Shown: positions 48,360 to 60,303, counted from the stretch's first letter. The stretch is DNA of 64,000 nt from Salinivibrio sp. ES.052 (GCF_900141775.1 NZ_FSRI01000002.1:270501-334500); one strand, 5' to 3'. Notes: a model not told the origin generated them from the sequence alone. Numbers and translations: made by a program.

Positions 48360-48830
48360 TTACAGTTCTGCAGTGATTTTATCGAGAAGATCTTTATGAG
48401 CATTCTCATCAATCGAACGCTCAATAATTTTCTCGGCACCAATAACAGCGAGCGATGCAACTTGCTTACGCAGCTCATCGCGAGCTCGATTACGCTCGGC
48501 TTCTAGCTCGGCTTTACCCTGATTTAGGATATTGTCGCGCTCAGCAGACGCTTCCGCACGTGCCTCATCAAGGATTTGTGCTTTGCGCTTATTGGCCTGC
48601 TCGATAACATCAGTTGCAGCGCGCTTCGCTTCTTTTAATTGATCAGAAGCGTTCGCCTGGGCTAAATCCAGGTCTTTGGCAGCACGATCGGCTGCCGCAA
48701 GTCCGTCAGCAATTTTTTTCTGACGCTCTTCAATCGCTTGCATCAATGGTGGCCATACATATTTCATGCAGAACCACACAAAGATAGTGAATGCGATTGC
48801 CTGGCCTAGCAGAGTTGCGTTGATATTCAC
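48360..48830 (-). CDS. atpF: ATP synthase Fo subunit b
   Basis: Peripheral-stalk subunit of 156 residues: one N-terminal membrane helix (about 5-25, [23 protein letters not shown]) and a long, charged helical coiled coil to the end. Confidence 0.98.
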   Translation of the reverse strand: MNINATLLGQAIAFTIFVWFCMKYVWPPLMQAIEERQKKIADGLAAADRAAKDLDLAQANASDQLKEAKRAATDVIEQANKRKAQILDEARAEASAERDNILNQGKAELEAERNRARDELRKQVASLAVIGAEKIIERSIDENAHKDLLDKITAEL

Positions 48831-48882
48831 AACGGCGCCTCCTTAATCATTAGCTAAAGGATCAGTTCAGCTACAAGCCAGT

Positions 48883-49176
<294 letters not shown>

Positions 49177-49204
49177 CTAACAAATTGCTTACTAAAAAAT
49201 GTCA

Positions 49205-49996
<792 letters not shown>

Positions 49997-50001
49997 TCAT
50001 C

Positions 50002-50391
50002 CTATTTGTTGTTGTTAATGAATAAAACTGGCGCAAAGATATTAATCCCTAATGCCAGCAAATAGGCCAGTTTGAGGGGAACAAGTTCCACCTCGACATA
50101 CAGGTAAGCAAGGACAAACAAGACGACGGTCAGTGAAATTTTTAGGACTTCACCACCAAAGAAGGACGCGACTACAAATTTTGCAGCTCTTGCCCCACTA
50201 AAAAGGAAAGCACACGACGCAAATACGGCATTGGCTATCACAAAGATACCCCCACCGATTAACGCGGATTTTCCCCAGTCGACATTGATGGCAAGTGCCA
50301 TCACGATTGCCGTTGCTAATACGACGCCAGCTTGCAAAAGCACCAATTTTGTCGCGATTTCGCGACCCGGCCGCGCGAGCGTCGATACCAT
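50002..50391 (-). CDS. atpI: ATP synthase assembly-associated protein AtpI
   Basis: 129-residue inner-membrane protein with four predicted helices, first gene of the atp operon and linked to c-ring assembly. The frame opens at 50568, but those 59 extra residues are unlike the family and lie in the promoter region. The ATG at 50391 (MVSTLARPGREIATKLVLLQ) has GAGGAA upstream. 50392-50571 probably holds the atp promoter; I could not assign one with confidence. Confidence 0.9.
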   Translation of the reverse strand: MVSTLARPGREIATKLVLLQAGVVLATAIVMALAINVDWGKSALIGGGIFVIANAVFASCAFLFSGARAAKFVVASFFGGEVLKISLTVVLFVLAYLYVEVELVPLKLAYLLALGINIFAPVLFINNNK

Positions 50392-50571
50392 GTATTTGTT
50401 CCTCGATTCCGTTCCACTTAGCACTGTTGCCGTGCTGGGAAAACAGCAAAAATTATACGTTTCGCCCCAGCTAATGCAATCGCATCGATGTAAAAAAGCA
50501 GGGAAAATTTTACAACAGAGTAACCTGATCACAGTAAGCGCTTTTATGTAACAAAAAGCGAATGGCATAGG

Positions 50572-51462
50572 TCACATTTCTTCGTCGAAAATTGCAAGAA
50601 TTTGCGCTAACTTTTCAGATTCTTCGAAATTAATCACTAATTTGCCACTACCGTTTTTCTGTTGTGTTAATGCCACACTCACCCCAAACTTGTCACTTAA
50701 GCGCTGTTGAAGCGCTTCAACTTCAGGTGATAATTTAGGCTTTTCCGTTTCAACCGGTGGCGAAAGCATCTTTTTTACTAGTTTTTCTATCTGGCGAACC
50801 GTCATCTTTTTATTGACAGCGGTCAGAGCGGCATCAATTTGCGTGTCGCCTTCCAGTGCTAATAGGGCACGTGCGTGACCCATCTCGAGTTGTTTATTAA
50901 GCAGCAATTGCCGCACGCCGGACTCCAATCCATTTAACCGAAGTAGGTTACTGATGGTGGCCCGGGACTTACCCAACGACTCAGCTAATTGTTGATGGGT
51001 AAGTTCAAATTCATCCACTAAACGCGCCAATGCTTGCGCTTCTTCCATCGCATTGAGGTTCTCGCGTTGAATGTTTTCAATCAAAGCAACCGCACTGGCG
51101 ACTTTATCGGTCATCTCACGCACCAAACAAGGCACACTTTTTAGCCCTGCCTGTTTGGCGGCTCGCCAACGGCGTTCCCCAGCAATGATTTCGTAACGCC
51201 CAGAAGCGATTTGACGCACCACTAAGGGTTGAATCACCCCTTGGGCTCGGATCGACTCTGTCAGTTCCTCAAGCGCCTCTTCAGCCATGCCTTGTCGAGG
51301 CTGATACTGACCCGGTTCCAGCGCAGTGACCGGCAACTGCTGTAATTCACTGTTGCTGGTATCGGTGGATTCAGGGGCCGCTGTTTGTGAAGACTGTGCT
51401 TGTGCACTGGTCGCCAGCAAGGCATCCAGGCCCTTTCCAAGACCGCGTTTCGCTGAATTCAT
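50572..51462 (-). CDS. parB: chromosome partitioning protein ParB
   Basis: CTPase clamp that loads at parS and helps segregate the origin. The 296 residues show the ParB N-terminal domain with GERRWRAAKQAG (CTP motif), a helix-turn-helix (LAESLGKSRATISNLLRL) and a C-terminal dimerisation domain. It lies 8 nt after parA in the mnmG-rsmG-parA-parB unit. No consensus parS was found by eye in this window. Confidence 0.97.
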   Translation of the reverse strand: MNSAKRGLGKGLDALLATSAQAQSSQTAAPESTDTSNSELQQLPVTALEPGQYQPRQGMAEEALEELTESIRAQGVIQPLVVRQIASGRYEIIAGERRWRAAKQAGLKSVPCLVREMTDKVASAVALIENIQRENLNAMEEAQALARLVDEFELTHQQLAESLGKSRATISNLLRLNGLESGVRQLLLNKQLEMGHARALLALEGDTQIDAALTAVNKKMTVRQIEKLVKKMLSPPVETEKPKLSPEVEALQQRLSDKFGVSVALTQQKNGSGKLVINFEESEKLAQILAIFDEEM

Positions 51463-51470
51463 TGTATTCC

Positions 51471-52268
51471 TCAGGCATTGGCAGCGTCTGGCGAGGAGCG
51501 AGCTTGCTCTTCGCGACGCAGAATTTCACCCGCAAGGGCGAGGTAGGCTTTGGCACCGCTCGATAGTTTGTCGTAGTACATGGCGGGTCGGCCATGACTT
51601 GGCGCTTCCGCGAGCCGCACGTTGCGGGGAATCACTGTACGATACACCTTATCACCGAAGTGTTTTTTGATCTGATCCGATACTTCGGTCGCTAATCGGT
51701 TACGCGGGTCATACATCGTACGTAACACCCCCTCCACATGTAGCTCCGCGTTGACCACACTGGCGAGCTTGCTAATGGTATCCATCAATGCGGTTAAGCC
51801 TTCTAAGGCGAAGTACTCACACTGCATTGGCACCAAGACGGAATTAGCCGCTGTCATCGCATTGATGGTGAGCAAGTTTAGTGAGGGAGGGCAGTCAATA
51901 AAGATATAGTCGTAGCGATCGATCACAGGTTCAAGCATGGTCCGCAAGCGAACCTCTCGGGCAAACACTTCCATCAACTTGATTTCAGCGGCGGTCACGT
52001 CACCATTGGCTGCAATTAAGTGGTAGCTGCCGGTTGTGTCATCAACCACCACTTGTTCGAACGGGGTTTCTTCAATGAGCAGATCGTAGGTCGTGGCATG
52101 AACATCATATTTGTCGACGCCACTGGCCATGGTCGCATTGCCTTGTGGGTCCAGATCGATCAGTAGCACCTTGCGATTGGTGGCAGCCAGTGATGCTGCG
52201 AGATTGACACTCGTGGTGGTTTTACCCACGCCGCCCTTTTGGTTTGCTACCGCGATAACTTTACCCAC
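51471..52268 (-). CDS. parA: chromosome partitioning ATPase ParA (Soj)
   Basis: Deviant Walker ATPase of 265 residues, with [25 protein letters not shown] at the N-terminus (signature lysine in KGGVGKTT), [16 protein letters not shown] and [15 protein letters not shown]. It drives movement of ParB-parS complexes on the nucleoid. The short N-terminus without a DNA-binding domain is the chromosomal type. Confidence 0.98.
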   Translation of the reverse strand: MGKVIAVANQKGGVGKTTTSVNLAASLAATNRKVLLIDLDPQGNATMASGVDKYDVHATTYDLLIEETPFEQVVVDDTTGSYHLIAANGDVTAAEIKLMEVFAREVRLRTMLEPVIDRYDYIFIDCPPSLNLLTINAMTAANSVLVPMQCEYFALEGLTALMDTISKLASVVNAELHVEGVLRTMYDPRNRLATEVSDQIKKHFGDKVYRTVIPRNVRLAEAPSHGRPAMYYDKLSSGAKAYLALAGEILRREEQARSSPDAANA

Positions 52269-52281
52269 GTGCTGTTGACCT

Positions 52282-52908
52282 CTACTCGTTACTCTTGGCT
52301 CTCAAGATTACTAGATGACGCGCCCCTTCCAATCCCGGTACCTTCAAAGCTTTGATATCGGTCACAGAACAATCAGCCGGGAGTGCATCGATTTCTTGCT
52401 GGTCGACTTGGCCTTTCAACGCATAAAAACGCCCTTGTGCATGCGGTAAGTGGTGGCACCAGCTCACCATGTCGCTCATCGATGCAAAGGCGCGACTGAG
52501 TACAGCATCAAATCCGTGGTCAGGGGTAAAGTCTTCTACGCGACTTTGAACCGGTATCACGTTTGTTAGACCAAGTTCATGCAGGACCTGACGAATAAAG
52601 CGGATCCGTTTGCCCAAACTGTCTAATAACGTGAAATGCTTATCTGGGTTAGCAATGGCTAACGGGATCCCCGGCAAGCCAGGCCCTGTCCCAACATCGA
52701 TAAAATGATCGCCATGAAGATGCGGGGATACAACGAGGCTATCGAGAATATGTTTCACCACCATGTCATCAGGGCGACGGACAGAGGTTAAGTTATAGGC
52801 TTTATTCCACTTGTGCAGCAAGCGTACATAATCAATTAATTGTTGCTGTTGAAGCGTCGACAGGCTTAGGCCAGCTTTCGCTAGCCCCTGTTGTAGTTGT
52901 TGTTCCAT
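52282..52908 (-). CDS. rsmG: 16S rRNA m7G527 methyltransferase RsmG (GidB)
   Basis: SAM-dependent methylation of G527 in 16S rRNA. The 208 residues show the SAM-binding [27 protein letters not shown] and [13 protein letters not shown]. It begins 1 nt after the mnmG stop, as in E. coli. Confidence 0.97.
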   Translation of the reverse strand: MEQQLQQGLAKAGLSLSTLQQQQLIDYVRLLHKWNKAYNLTSVRRPDDMVVKHILDSLVVSPHLHGDHFIDVGTGPGLPGIPLAIANPDKHFTLLDSLGKRIRFIRQVLHELGLTNVIPVQSRVEDFTPDHGFDAVLSRAFASMSDMVSWCHHLPHAQGRFYALKGQVDQQEIDALPADCSVTDIKALKVPGLEGARHLVILRAKSNE

Positions 52909-52909
52909 T

Positions 52910-54799
52910 TTATGCCCCTTTTTTCAGCATGCCTTGCTTTTTCAAGTGGACGAGTAAAATGGAGATCGCCGCAGGCGTTATCCCAGAAATTCGAGAGGCT
53001 TTCCCTACTGTTTCAGGACGAGCATCGGTCAACTTGCCTTTCACTTCGTTAGACAACCCTTTGATTTGATCGTAATTCAGATCAATGGGTAACTCGGTAT
53101 TTTCATGACGTTGAGATTTCGCTATTTCATCTTGTTGGCGATCGATATAACCGGCATATTTGACCTGTATTTCGACCTGTTCACTCGCTTGTTGATCGGC
53201 GTGAGCCGGTTCAAAGCTCGGTAATGAAACGATATCTTGATAACGTAGCTCAGGGCGACGCAACAGATCCTCACCATTGGCTTCACGTGTCAGGGGCGTT
53301 TTGAGCATCGTGTTGAGCGCGGCCACGTCGTCAGAGTGTGGATGGATCCAAGTGCCGCGCAGGCGCTGACGCTCTTGCTCCATGTTTTCCATCTTCTGGT
53401 TAAATCGCGCCCAACGCACATCATCAACAAGACCCAATTCACGGCCTTTTTCGGTCAAACGCATGTCGGCGTTATCTTCCCGCAGTAATAAGCGATATTC
53501 AGCACGAGAAGTAAACATACGGTAGGGTTCTTGCGTCCCCATGGTAGAGAGATCGTCAATCAATACTCCCATATAGGCTTGATCACGACGAGGACTCCAA
53601 CCTTCTTTGCCTTGCGCTTGTAGCGCTGCGTTACATCCAGCCAGTAAGCCTTGTGCCCCCGCTTCTTCATAGCCGGTGGTACCGTTAATTTGTCCCGCGA
53701 AGAATAGTCCGCTAATAAATTTGGTTTCTAAGGTGTGCTTGAGATCGCGCGGATCGAAGAAATCATATTCAATCGCATAGCCTGGGCGGATCACTTTGGC
53801 GTTTTCAAACCCTTTGATCGATTGAATGATCCCCATTTGCACATCAAACGGCAAGCTGGTGGAAATACCATTAGGATAGAGCTCATTACTGGTAAGCCCT
53901 TCAGGCTCAACAAATATCTGGTGCTTGTCTTTGTCGGCAAAGCGCATCACTTTGTCTTCAATTGATGGGCAGTAACGCGGCCCTATTCCTTCAATAACAC
54001 CAGCATACATGGGGCTACGAGATAAATTATCTCGAATCACATCATGAGTTTTTTCATTGGTATAGGTGATATAACACGGCATTTGTTTAGGGTGATGGCT
54101 GACATCGCCTAGAAACGAAAACACGGGACAAGGGGTGTCACCATGTTGCGTTTGCATCACCGAAAAATCGACCGAGCGCGCATCAATGCGCGGTGGCGTC
54201 CCGGTTTTAAGTCGATCCACCCGGAAAGGCAGGGCGCGTAAACGATCCGCTAACTTATTTGAGGGGGGATCACCAGCACGGCCGCCTGAATAGTTATCCA
54301 TGCCGATATGGATTTTTCCACCTAAGAATGTGCCTACGGTAAGCACTACCGTGGTAGCACTGAATTTTAGCCCCATTTCCGTTTCGACTCCAGTGACACG
54401 ATCTTGATCAACGATCACATCAACAACGGCCTGCTGGAACAGAGATAAGTTGGGCGTATTTTCTAATACGTGGCGAATAGCGGCTTTGTATAATACTCGA
54501 TCAGCTTGAGCTCGCGTAGCTCGAACCGCCGGTCCTTTCGATGCGTTTAACGTTCGAAACTGGATCCCGCCTTTGTCGATGGCTTGCGCCATTGCGCCGC
54601 CTAGAGCATCAATTTCTTTTACCAGGTGTCCTTTCCCGATCCCACCAATCGCTGGGTTACACGACATTTGTCCCAATGTGTCGATATTATGGGTGAGCAA
54701 CAGCGTTCTTTGATTCATCCGTGCCGCTGCCAATGCCGCTTCGGTACCAGCATGGCCACCACCGACAATGATGACGTCAAAGTGATCCTGGTAAAACAT
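52910..54799 (-). CDS. mnmG: tRNA uridine-5-carboxymethylaminomethyl modification enzyme MnmG (GidA)
   Basis: FAD enzyme that with MnmE modifies the wobble uridine (cmnm5U34). The 629 residues contain the FAD motif [52 protein letters not shown] and the C-terminal helical domain binding MnmE. The frame extends 78 nt upstream, but the ATG at 54799 ([10 protein letters not shown]) is the family start. A -10-like TAGAAT lies at 54856-54861. Its start faces away from oriC, so transcription leads away from the origin. Confidence 0.98.
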   Translation of the reverse strand: MFYQDHFDVIIVGGGHAGTEAALAAARMNQRTLLLTHNIDTLGQMSCNPAIGGIGKGHLVKEIDALGGAMAQAIDKGGIQFRTLNASKGPAVRATRAQADRVLYKAAIRHVLENTPNLSLFQQAVVDVIVDQDRVTGVETEMGLKFSATTVVLTVGTFLGGKIHIGMDNYSGGRAGDPPSNKLADRLRALPFRVDRLKTGTPPRIDARSVDFSVMQTQHGDTPCPVFSFLGDVSHHPKQMPCYITYTNEKTHDVIRDNLSRSPMYAGVIEGIGPRYCPSIEDKVMRFADKDKHQIFVEPEGLTSNELYPNGISTSLPFDVQMGIIQSIKGFENAKVIRPGYAIEYDFFDPRDLKHTLETKFISGLFFAGQINGTTGYEEAGAQGLLAGCNAALQAQGKEGWSPRRDQAYMGVLIDDLSTMGTQEPYRMFTSRAEYRLLLREDNADMRLTEKGRELGLVDDVRWARFNQKMENMEQERQRLRGTWIHPHSDDVAALNTMLKTPLTREANGEDLLRRPELRYQDIVSLPSFEPAHADQQASEQVEIQVKYAGYIDRQQDEIAKSQRHENTELPIDLNYDQIKGLSNEVKGKLTDARPETVGKASRISGITPAAISILLVHLKKQGMLKKGA

Positions 54800-54889
54800 G
54801 ATTAAAGCCTCAACCTGGTTAAGTGTTTGCGCATGAACTAAGCAAAAGGGGCGACATTCTAGCGCTTTTTCTCTCAACTGGGAACCAAA

Positions 54890-55175
54890 CCTTGATCCTG
54901 ATCTTCTTTATGCTTTCGCTCTATATATATAAGATCTTTATATAGATCCTTTATTAGATCTACTACTAAGGAAGAGGATCTTAGTGGATAAGTGGAAAAA
55001 GATCATTGAGATCAGGGATCTTGATAGGATCACTTTCTGTGGGCGGCCTTGGATCGGATCCTGTATCACCTGGGATCAAAACGACACTTTATCCACAAGG
55101 AGGGGGAGGGGGTAAAACTATCAAATGGATAACTAAAGGAAGATCACTGGGTTATTCCTTAGTTATCCACAGATT
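54890..55175. other. oriC: chromosomal replication origin oriC
   Basis: 14 GATC sites fall in 54894-55145 (about one expected). An AT-rich unwinding region has 12/13-mers starting GATCT/C at 54900, 54933, 54945 and 54957, the last three spaced exactly 12 nt. Two perfect DnaA boxes TTATCCACA lie at 55089-55097 and 55163-55171, with weaker boxes on the minus strand at 54983-54991 (TTATCCACT) and 55124-55132 (TTATCCATT). A purine tract rich in G lies at 55097-55112. It sits between mioC and mnmG, the usual Vibrionaceae and enteric site. Confidence 0.96.
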
Positions 55176-55192
55176 GATTGGTTAATTATTGC

Positions 55193-55645
55193 TCAGTTAG
55201 ACGCGTTGAGTAACGGCATCCAGTCTGTTAACCAGCGTTCAGCTTCATCTTCTGGAACGGGATGCGCTTGTATATCGATGTCTATACGCTCGCCAATTTT
55301 AATGGCTCCTAGATCTTGTAATAGGGCATCAGCTTTTGCCCCAGCTTCACAGAAAGTATCGTAGCTGGAATCACCGATCCCGACGACGCCATATTGCACA
55401 TCACGCAGCATAGGCCGCTCAGAAAGTAACTGATCGATTAATGGAGCAATGTTTTCCGGGAAATCACCAGCACCGTGGGTTGAGGTGATAATCAGCAAGG
55501 TGCTAGCACTGAGCACATCGTCCATGATCCCTTCATTAATTACGTTGGTTTGGTGGCCTTTCGCTTGGAGTAATTCTGATAGGTGATCGCCAACGTATTC
55601 TGCGCCGCCTAAAGTGCTGCCTGTGATAATGGTTATATTTGCCAT
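55193..55645 (-). CDS. mioC: flavodoxin-like protein MioC
   Basis: 150-residue FMN-binding flavodoxin-like protein: ITGSTLGGAEYVGDHL (FMN phosphate loop), TSTHGAGDFPENI and GIGDSSYDTFCEAG. E. coli MioC supports biotin synthase electron transfer, but the physiological role is not firmly set. It is transcribed toward oriC, whose edge is 18 nt beyond its stop. Confidence 0.95.
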   Translation of the reverse strand: MANITIITGSTLGGAEYVGDHLSELLQAKGHQTNVINEGIMDDVLSASTLLIITSTHGAGDFPENIAPLIDQLLSERPMLRDVQYGVVGIGDSSYDTFCEAGAKADALLQDLGAIKIGERIDIDIQAHPVPEDEAERWLTDWMPLLNASN

Positions 55646-55711
55646 ATTATCCTCGTCATTAAGGGTCTCGCGTCTAGTATTTAGACCTTACTTCAAGGAG
55701 TCAATTGCTGC

Positions 55712-56812
55712 TTAAACTGCGTGAGTTTCTACGGGTTGACTTAACTGGCATACACATTGATTACCTCCTGCTTGCTTGGCTTCTGCCATGGCTTTGCAGG
55801 CTTGATCGATTAGGTTGATGAATGGGCAGATCCCTGAAAAGTGCTGGACGATACCAATAGATACGCTAAACGCATGGGCACCCGCATTGAATGTAAAGGG
55901 GGTGTCGGCGATGGCTCGCTGACATTGGACGGCCCACTTGGGAGCGCAGGAACAGTCATTATCTACCAGCATCACCAAAAATTGGTCCGCGTGAGTTCGG
56001 CTAAGGATGGCGTTATCTGGAAGGTGGCGTTTTAACACACGGGCAATGAACTGTAAGCTTTCATCGCCTATTTTATGTCCATAGTTAGCATTGAATTGAT
56101 GAAAGTGATCAAGGTTTATACAGAGCAGCGCCATGGGCTTATTGGGCGAAGAGTGCTGTCGAGCGTTCACTTGGCGATAAAACTGTGTGGCATTCCACGT
56201 CTGAGCTAACGGCTCGCGTTGAGCCGATTGGCGAGCTTGTTGGTTGATGGTATAGAGATCATGGAGGTAAAAATCCATCAGAATCACTGATAGTGCAATG
56301 AATACTAACACGACACTTAAATAGATTGTTTTTGCGTTTAAACTGGATAAAACAGCCAAAGGATCAGGGGACGGCAGTACCTGTATCGAGAACATCAAGA
56401 CAATGGCTGTGATGGATAAACCATAGCGAGCAATGCGGTCATGAGGCTCAAAAAGCAGTAAAACGATGGTGGGTGAGACTAACAATAAAAGCTCATTTTG
56501 GCTTTGTGCCGCAAACACCCAGTAAGACATGATGAATTGTTGGGCGAAGAATACAAAAAAGAGATAGTAGCGCGCAATATACCAACGTCCTGCTTTCATG
56601 AGTCCCCATGTCAACGCATAAAGTGCACCATATACCAGGTTATGCCAGGCTGCCAGTGGGGTCTGAAAAGCCAGCCAATACATGGTGGAAAAGATCAGGG
56701 TTCCTACTACGCAAATGAGCGTCAGCAAATTGGTCATCCGGATCTGATGCCGCATTAATTGATTATGGTCGGTCAGTCCAATCGATAATATTGGGTTTAA
56801 ACTTGCTAGCAT
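55712..56812 (-). CDS. membrane protein with degenerate GGDEF-type domain
   Basis: 366 residues. The N-terminal half has about six predicted membrane helices (about 29-50, 58-74, 81-100, 105-125, 129-150, 160-180), then a cytosolic domain with the GGDEF fold: LLCINLDHFHQFNANYGHKIGDESL matches the metal/substrate strand, but the signature is HADQF instead of GG(D/E)EF. Cyclic di-GMP synthesis is therefore unlikely; a sensor or effector role is possible. A strong GGAGGTGAA site precedes the ATG. It sits between mioC and mnmE; that position is unusual for core genes. Confidence 0.8.
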   Translation of the reverse strand: MLASLNPILSIGLTDHNQLMRHQIRMTNLLTLICVVGTLIFSTMYWLAFQTPLAAWHNLVYGALYALTWGLMKAGRWYIARYYLFFVFFAQQFIMSYWVFAAQSQNELLLLVSPTIVLLLFEPHDRIARYGLSITAIVLMFSIQVLPSPDPLAVLSSLNAKTIYLSVVLVFIALSVILMDFYLHDLYTINQQARQSAQREPLAQTWNATQFYRQVNARQHSSPNKPMALLCINLDHFHQFNANYGHKIGDESLQFIARVLKRHLPDNAILSRTHADQFLVMLVDNDCSCAPKWAVQCQRAIADTPFTFNAGAHAFSVSIGIVQHFSGICPFINLIDQACKAMAEAKQAGGNQCVCQLSQPVETHAV

Positions 56813-56920
56813 TTCACCTCCGTCTACATCTCGTTATAGCGTAGCCGATCGTGGTGAAAACTATGGGGATAACTTATGATCTAATCATGAGGATAAGGAC
56901 GATCAATGCAGTTATGAGCA

Positions 56921-56943
56921 GGGATCCTTTGAAAAAGGATCCC
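56921..56943. repeat. perfect inverted repeat in the mnmE-GGDEF gap
   Basis: GGGATCCTTT and AAAGGATCCC around GAA, 20 nt after the mnmE stop. No T-run follows on the minus strand. Six GATC sites fall in 56847-56949, two of them in this repeat. It could act as a weak terminator or a protein-binding site. Confidence 0.55.
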
Positions 56944-56962
56944 GTGATCAGGCTGGGGATAA

Positions 56963-58327
56963 TTATTTACCGATACAAAATGAGGAGAAGATTTTCCCCA
57001 ATAAATCATCGGCACTAAACTCGCCGGTAATGGTATTGAGATACTGTTGGGTGAGACGTAATTCTTCAGCCAGAATTTCCCCCGCCATATAGCCCTCGAG
57101 CTGAGCTTGACCAATATCGAGGTGCTGTGCAGCGCTGGCAAGGGCATCCAAGTGACGGCGACGCGCCATGAAACCACCCTCACTGCCCCCTGCGTAACCC
57201 ATGCAGGCTTTTAAGTGCTGACGCAATGCATCGACACCCTGACCAGTTTTGGCGCTAAGACGGATAAGGCTTGGTTCGCTGATATCGCATTGTCCCATAG
57301 ACTCGCCGGTCATATCGGCTTTGTTACGAATGACCGTCATCCCCATTTCTTGCGGTAAGCGGGAGACAAAGTCTGGCCAGATCTCAGCAGGATGAGTGGC
57401 GTCGGTTGTCGTACCATCGACCATAAACAAGACACGGTCAGCTTGTTCTATTTCTTCCCATGCCCGCTCGACGCCGATGCGTTCCACTTCATCAGATGCT
57501 TCGCGTAAGCCGGCAGTATCAATAATGTGGAGCGGCATACCTTCAATATGAATATGCTCGCGCAGGACATCGCGTGTTGTCCCTGCAATGTCGGTAACAA
57601 TCGCACTGTCTTTACCTGATAACGCATTGAGCAAACTAGATTTTCCGGCGTTGGGGCGGCCTGCGATCACCACTTTCATTCCCTCACGCATAATTGTCCC
57701 TTGGTTGGCTTCTTTGCGCAGTGTGGCGAGGTGCTCGATAATCTGCGTGAGATCGCTGGCGACTTTGCCATCGGAGAGAAAGTCGATTTCTTCATCGGGA
57801 AAGTCAATCGCGGCTTCAACGTAAATACGCAAGTGAATGACTTTTTCCACCAGCGCGTTCACCTGACGAGAGAAGGCGCCTTGCAGCGATTGCAAGGCCG
57901 AGCGGGCGGCCTGCTCGGAGCTGGCATCAATTAAGTCGGCAATGGCTTCAGCTTGTGCAAGATCTAACTTATCGTTTAAAAACGCCCGTTCAGAAAACTC
58001 ACCGGGCCGAGCGGCACGCACCCCTGAAAAGGCACTGATACGCTGAATAAGCATGTCCATGATCACTGGGCCTCCATGGCCTTGCAGTTCAAGCACATCC
58101 TCGCCTGTGAACGAATGAGGGCCTTTAAAGAATAAAGCAATGCCCTGATCGATAGGTTGACCCTCTTGGTCGAGAAAGGGCAAATAATCTGCACGACGGG
58201 GTGCCAGATCACGTCCCGTCATGTTGGTACCAATCTCATGGGCGAGCGGGCCAGACACGCGGACAATTCCTACGCCGCCGCGGCCAGTTGCCGTGGCTTG
58301 TGCCACGATAGTGTCGGTTTGAGCCAT
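56963..58327 (-). CDS. mnmE: tRNA modification GTPase MnmE (TrmE)
   Basis: GTPase partner of MnmG in wobble uridine modification. The 454 residues comprise an N-terminal folate-binding domain ([23 protein letters not shown]), a G domain inserted near 215-375 ([24 protein letters not shown]) and the invariant C-terminal CIGK. I chose the ATG at 58327 over one 9 nt upstream to match family starts. It follows yidC after a terminator. Confidence 0.98.
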   Translation of the reverse strand: MAQTDTIVAQATATGRGGVGIVRVSGPLAHEIGTNMTGRDLAPRRADYLPFLDQEGQPIDQGIALFFKGPHSFTGEDVLELQGHGGPVIMDMLIQRISAFSGVRAARPGEFSERAFLNDKLDLAQAEAIADLIDASSEQAARSALQSLQGAFSRQVNALVEKVIHLRIYVEAAIDFPDEEIDFLSDGKVASDLTQIIEHLATLRKEANQGTIMREGMKVVIAGRPNAGKSSLLNALSGKDSAIVTDIAGTTRDVLREHIHIEGMPLHIIDTAGLREASDEVERIGVERAWEEIEQADRVLFMVDGTTTDATHPAEIWPDFVSRLPQEMGMTVIRNKADMTGESMGQCDISEPSLIRLSAKTGQGVDALRQHLKACMGYAGGSEGGFMARRRHLDALASAAQHLDIGQAQLEGYMAGEILAEELRLTQQYLNTITGEFSADDLLGKIFSSFCIGK

Positions 58328-58374
58328 AGTGCACACTCTTTATTTCAATAACAGGCCCGAAGGCGATAAACGAC

Positions 58375-58404
58375 AAAAAAGGCGACCGCCGGGTCGCCTT
58401 TTTA
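58375..58404 (-). terminator. terminator after yidC
   Basis: On the minus strand GGCGACCC and GGTCGCC around a short loop, flanked by A and T runs. It separates yidC from mnmE, so mnmE needs readthrough or its own promoter. Confidence 0.85.
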
Positions 58405-58426
58405 TTATTGCTTGACGCGGCCTCAG

Positions 58427-60040
58427 TTACGAGCGGGAATGCAGGCCTTTTTTCTCCAGCGACTTGTAAATTAAGGTTTGCTGGATCAGCGTAACGATAT
58501 TCGACACCAACCAGTATAGAACCAAGCCGGATGGGAAGAACAAGAAGAAGACGGTAAAGACCACGGGCATAAAGGTCATGATCTTCTGCTGCATCGGATC
58601 CGTGACTGTCGTTGGGCTCATCTTCTGGATAAGGAACATCGATGCCCCCATCAGCAATGGCAACACATAGAAAGGGTCTTGTGCTGACAAGTCTTGAATC
58701 CAACCAAAGAAAGGCGCGTGACGCAGCTCTACCGATTCCATCAATGCCCAATAGAGTGCAATGAATATCGGCATTTGCAGGACAAGCGGAAGACAGCCAC
58801 CCAGCGGGTTCACTTTTTCACGCTTGTACAGCTCCATCATTTCTTGGCTCATGCGCTGACGGTCGTCACCAATGCGCTCTTTCATTTCTTGCAGTTTAGG
58901 CTGCAGCATCCGCATTTTGGCCATGGAGGTATACTGCGCTTTGGTCAGCGGGTACATGGCACCACGAACGATGAAGGTCAGCATGATGATGGCCAGACCC
59001 CAGTTACCCACAAAGGTCTGGATGGTTGAAAGTAACCAGTGCAGCGGTTTAGCGATAAACCACAGCCAGCCGTAGTCGACCACTAAATCTAAGCTTGGTG
59101 CTACCGCGGCCATCTGCTCTTGTAGCTTAGGGCCTACCCACAAGGTTGCTGTCAGCGTCTTGCTGGTGCCAGCGGTAATGGTATCGCTGGTTTTAGTTTG
59201 AATATAACCGTATTGTGACGTAGTACGCGTGCTCAACACATTATTGTCCGCACGTGGGATCCACGCGGTAGCAAAATAGTGTTGAATCATTGCGGCCCAA
59301 CCTTGATCAAAGGTCACGTTGAGATTTTTGCTTTCCATATCATCAAAGCTGTATTTCTCGTAACGCTTGTCGTCGGTTGAGTACGCCCCGCCGCGGTAAG
59401 TCGGCATGGTTAAACTACCCCCATCATCAAGCAGGTTTTGCTTGAGCTGGGTGTACATGGTGACACTGGCGTTGGCATCGGTTTGGTTATCGATAGTGTG
59501 CTCAACATCCACCGCATAACTACCACGCTTAAACACAAAGGTCTTGGTGTAAGTTATCCCGTCCTTTTCGACTGTCATTGGCACACGTAAGGTGTCTTCT
59601 GAGTCTGAAAGAGAGAAGTCGCTTTGCGCCACCTGGTATTGAGCGCGCCCTTCGGCGGTATCAATGCCATTGGCACCAATCAATCCACTTTGAGCCACGA
59701 AGGTGTGATCAGGTTTGCTATGCAGCAGGGTGAAGGCATTGTCAGAGTCCAACTCAGCGTCATATTGTGGAAGCTCTGCATGGACAACATCACCGCCTTG
59801 CGTATCAATTTTAAGCGTTAATACGTCGGTTTTAATGGTGACGAGCTTGTCAGAGACAGGCTGTGCATCAAGAGACGTGGTATCACTGTCACTGCTGCTT
59901 GGCACGTCACTGTGAGTGGTTTGCTGCTGCTCAACGCCCTGTCCCTGCGGCTGCGGGGATTCTGGTTTGCTCCATTCCATGTATAGCATGAAAGAAACGA
60001 ACAATAGGGCAATCAACAGGATATTGCGTTGGGAATCCAT
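58427..60040 (-). CDS. yidC: membrane protein insertase YidC
   Basis: Inserts and folds inner-membrane proteins with or without SecYEG. The 537 residues have an N-terminal membrane helix (about 4-20), a large periplasmic P1 domain (about 30-335) and five further helices with [16 protein letters not shown] (conserved arginine), [22 protein letters not shown] and [16 protein letters not shown]. It follows yidD by 2 nt. Confidence 0.98.
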   Translation of the reverse strand: MDSQRNILLIALLFVSFMLYMEWSKPESPQPQGQGVEQQQTTHSDVPSSSDSDTTSLDAQPVSDKLVTIKTDVLTLKIDTQGGDVVHAELPQYDAELDSDNAFTLLHSKPDHTFVAQSGLIGANGIDTAEGRAQYQVAQSDFSLSDSEDTLRVPMTVEKDGITYTKTFVFKRGSYAVDVEHTIDNQTDANASVTMYTQLKQNLLDDGGSLTMPTYRGGAYSTDDKRYEKYSFDDMESKNLNVTFDQGWAAMIQHYFATAWIPRADNNVLSTRTTSQYGYIQTKTSDTITAGTSKTLTATLWVGPKLQEQMAAVAPSLDLVVDYGWLWFIAKPLHWLLSTIQTFVGNWGLAIIMLTFIVRGAMYPLTKAQYTSMAKMRMLQPKLQEMKERIGDDRQRMSQEMMELYKREKVNPLGGCLPLVLQMPIFIALYWALMESVELRHAPFFGWIQDLSAQDPFYVLPLLMGASMFLIQKMSPTTVTDPMQQKIMTFMPVVFTVFFLFFPSGLVLYWLVSNIVTLIQQTLIYKSLEKKGLHSRS

Positions 60041-60042
60041 TG

Positions 60043-60303
60043 TTAATTGTCTCTGTTATGGTGGTCGCAAGGCGGCACAGGATCGTAACCGCCATCATTC
60101 ATAGGGTGGCATTTTAATAGACGTTTGCCTGCCAACCAACACCCTTTTATCACACCATGGGATTGAATCGCCATGATGGCGTACTGGGAGCAAGTCGGTG
60201 TGAACCGGCATCGTGGTCCAATTAATGGACTAATAACCAGTTGGTATCCCCGAATCAGCGCGATGAGCGCTTTTTGCGCGGCGGTCGCGACAAACGTTGC
60301 CAT
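60043..60303 (-). CDS. yidD: membrane protein insertion efficiency factor YidD
   Basis: 86-residue protein with the conserved [55 protein letters not shown]. It assists YidC-dependent insertion. Its start overlaps the rnpA 3' end by 49 nt, as is normal for this gene. Confidence 0.95.
   Translation of the reverse strand: MATFVATAAQKALIALIRGYQLVISPLIGPRCRFTPTCSQYAIMAIQSHGVIKGCWLAGKRLLKCHPMNDGGYDPVPPCDHHNRDN

Noticed and set aside
50392-50568. 59-residue N-terminal extension of AtpI
   Set aside because: Cysteine-rich sequence unlike AtpI, occupying the operon's promoter region; the internal ATG with GAGGAA is the family start.
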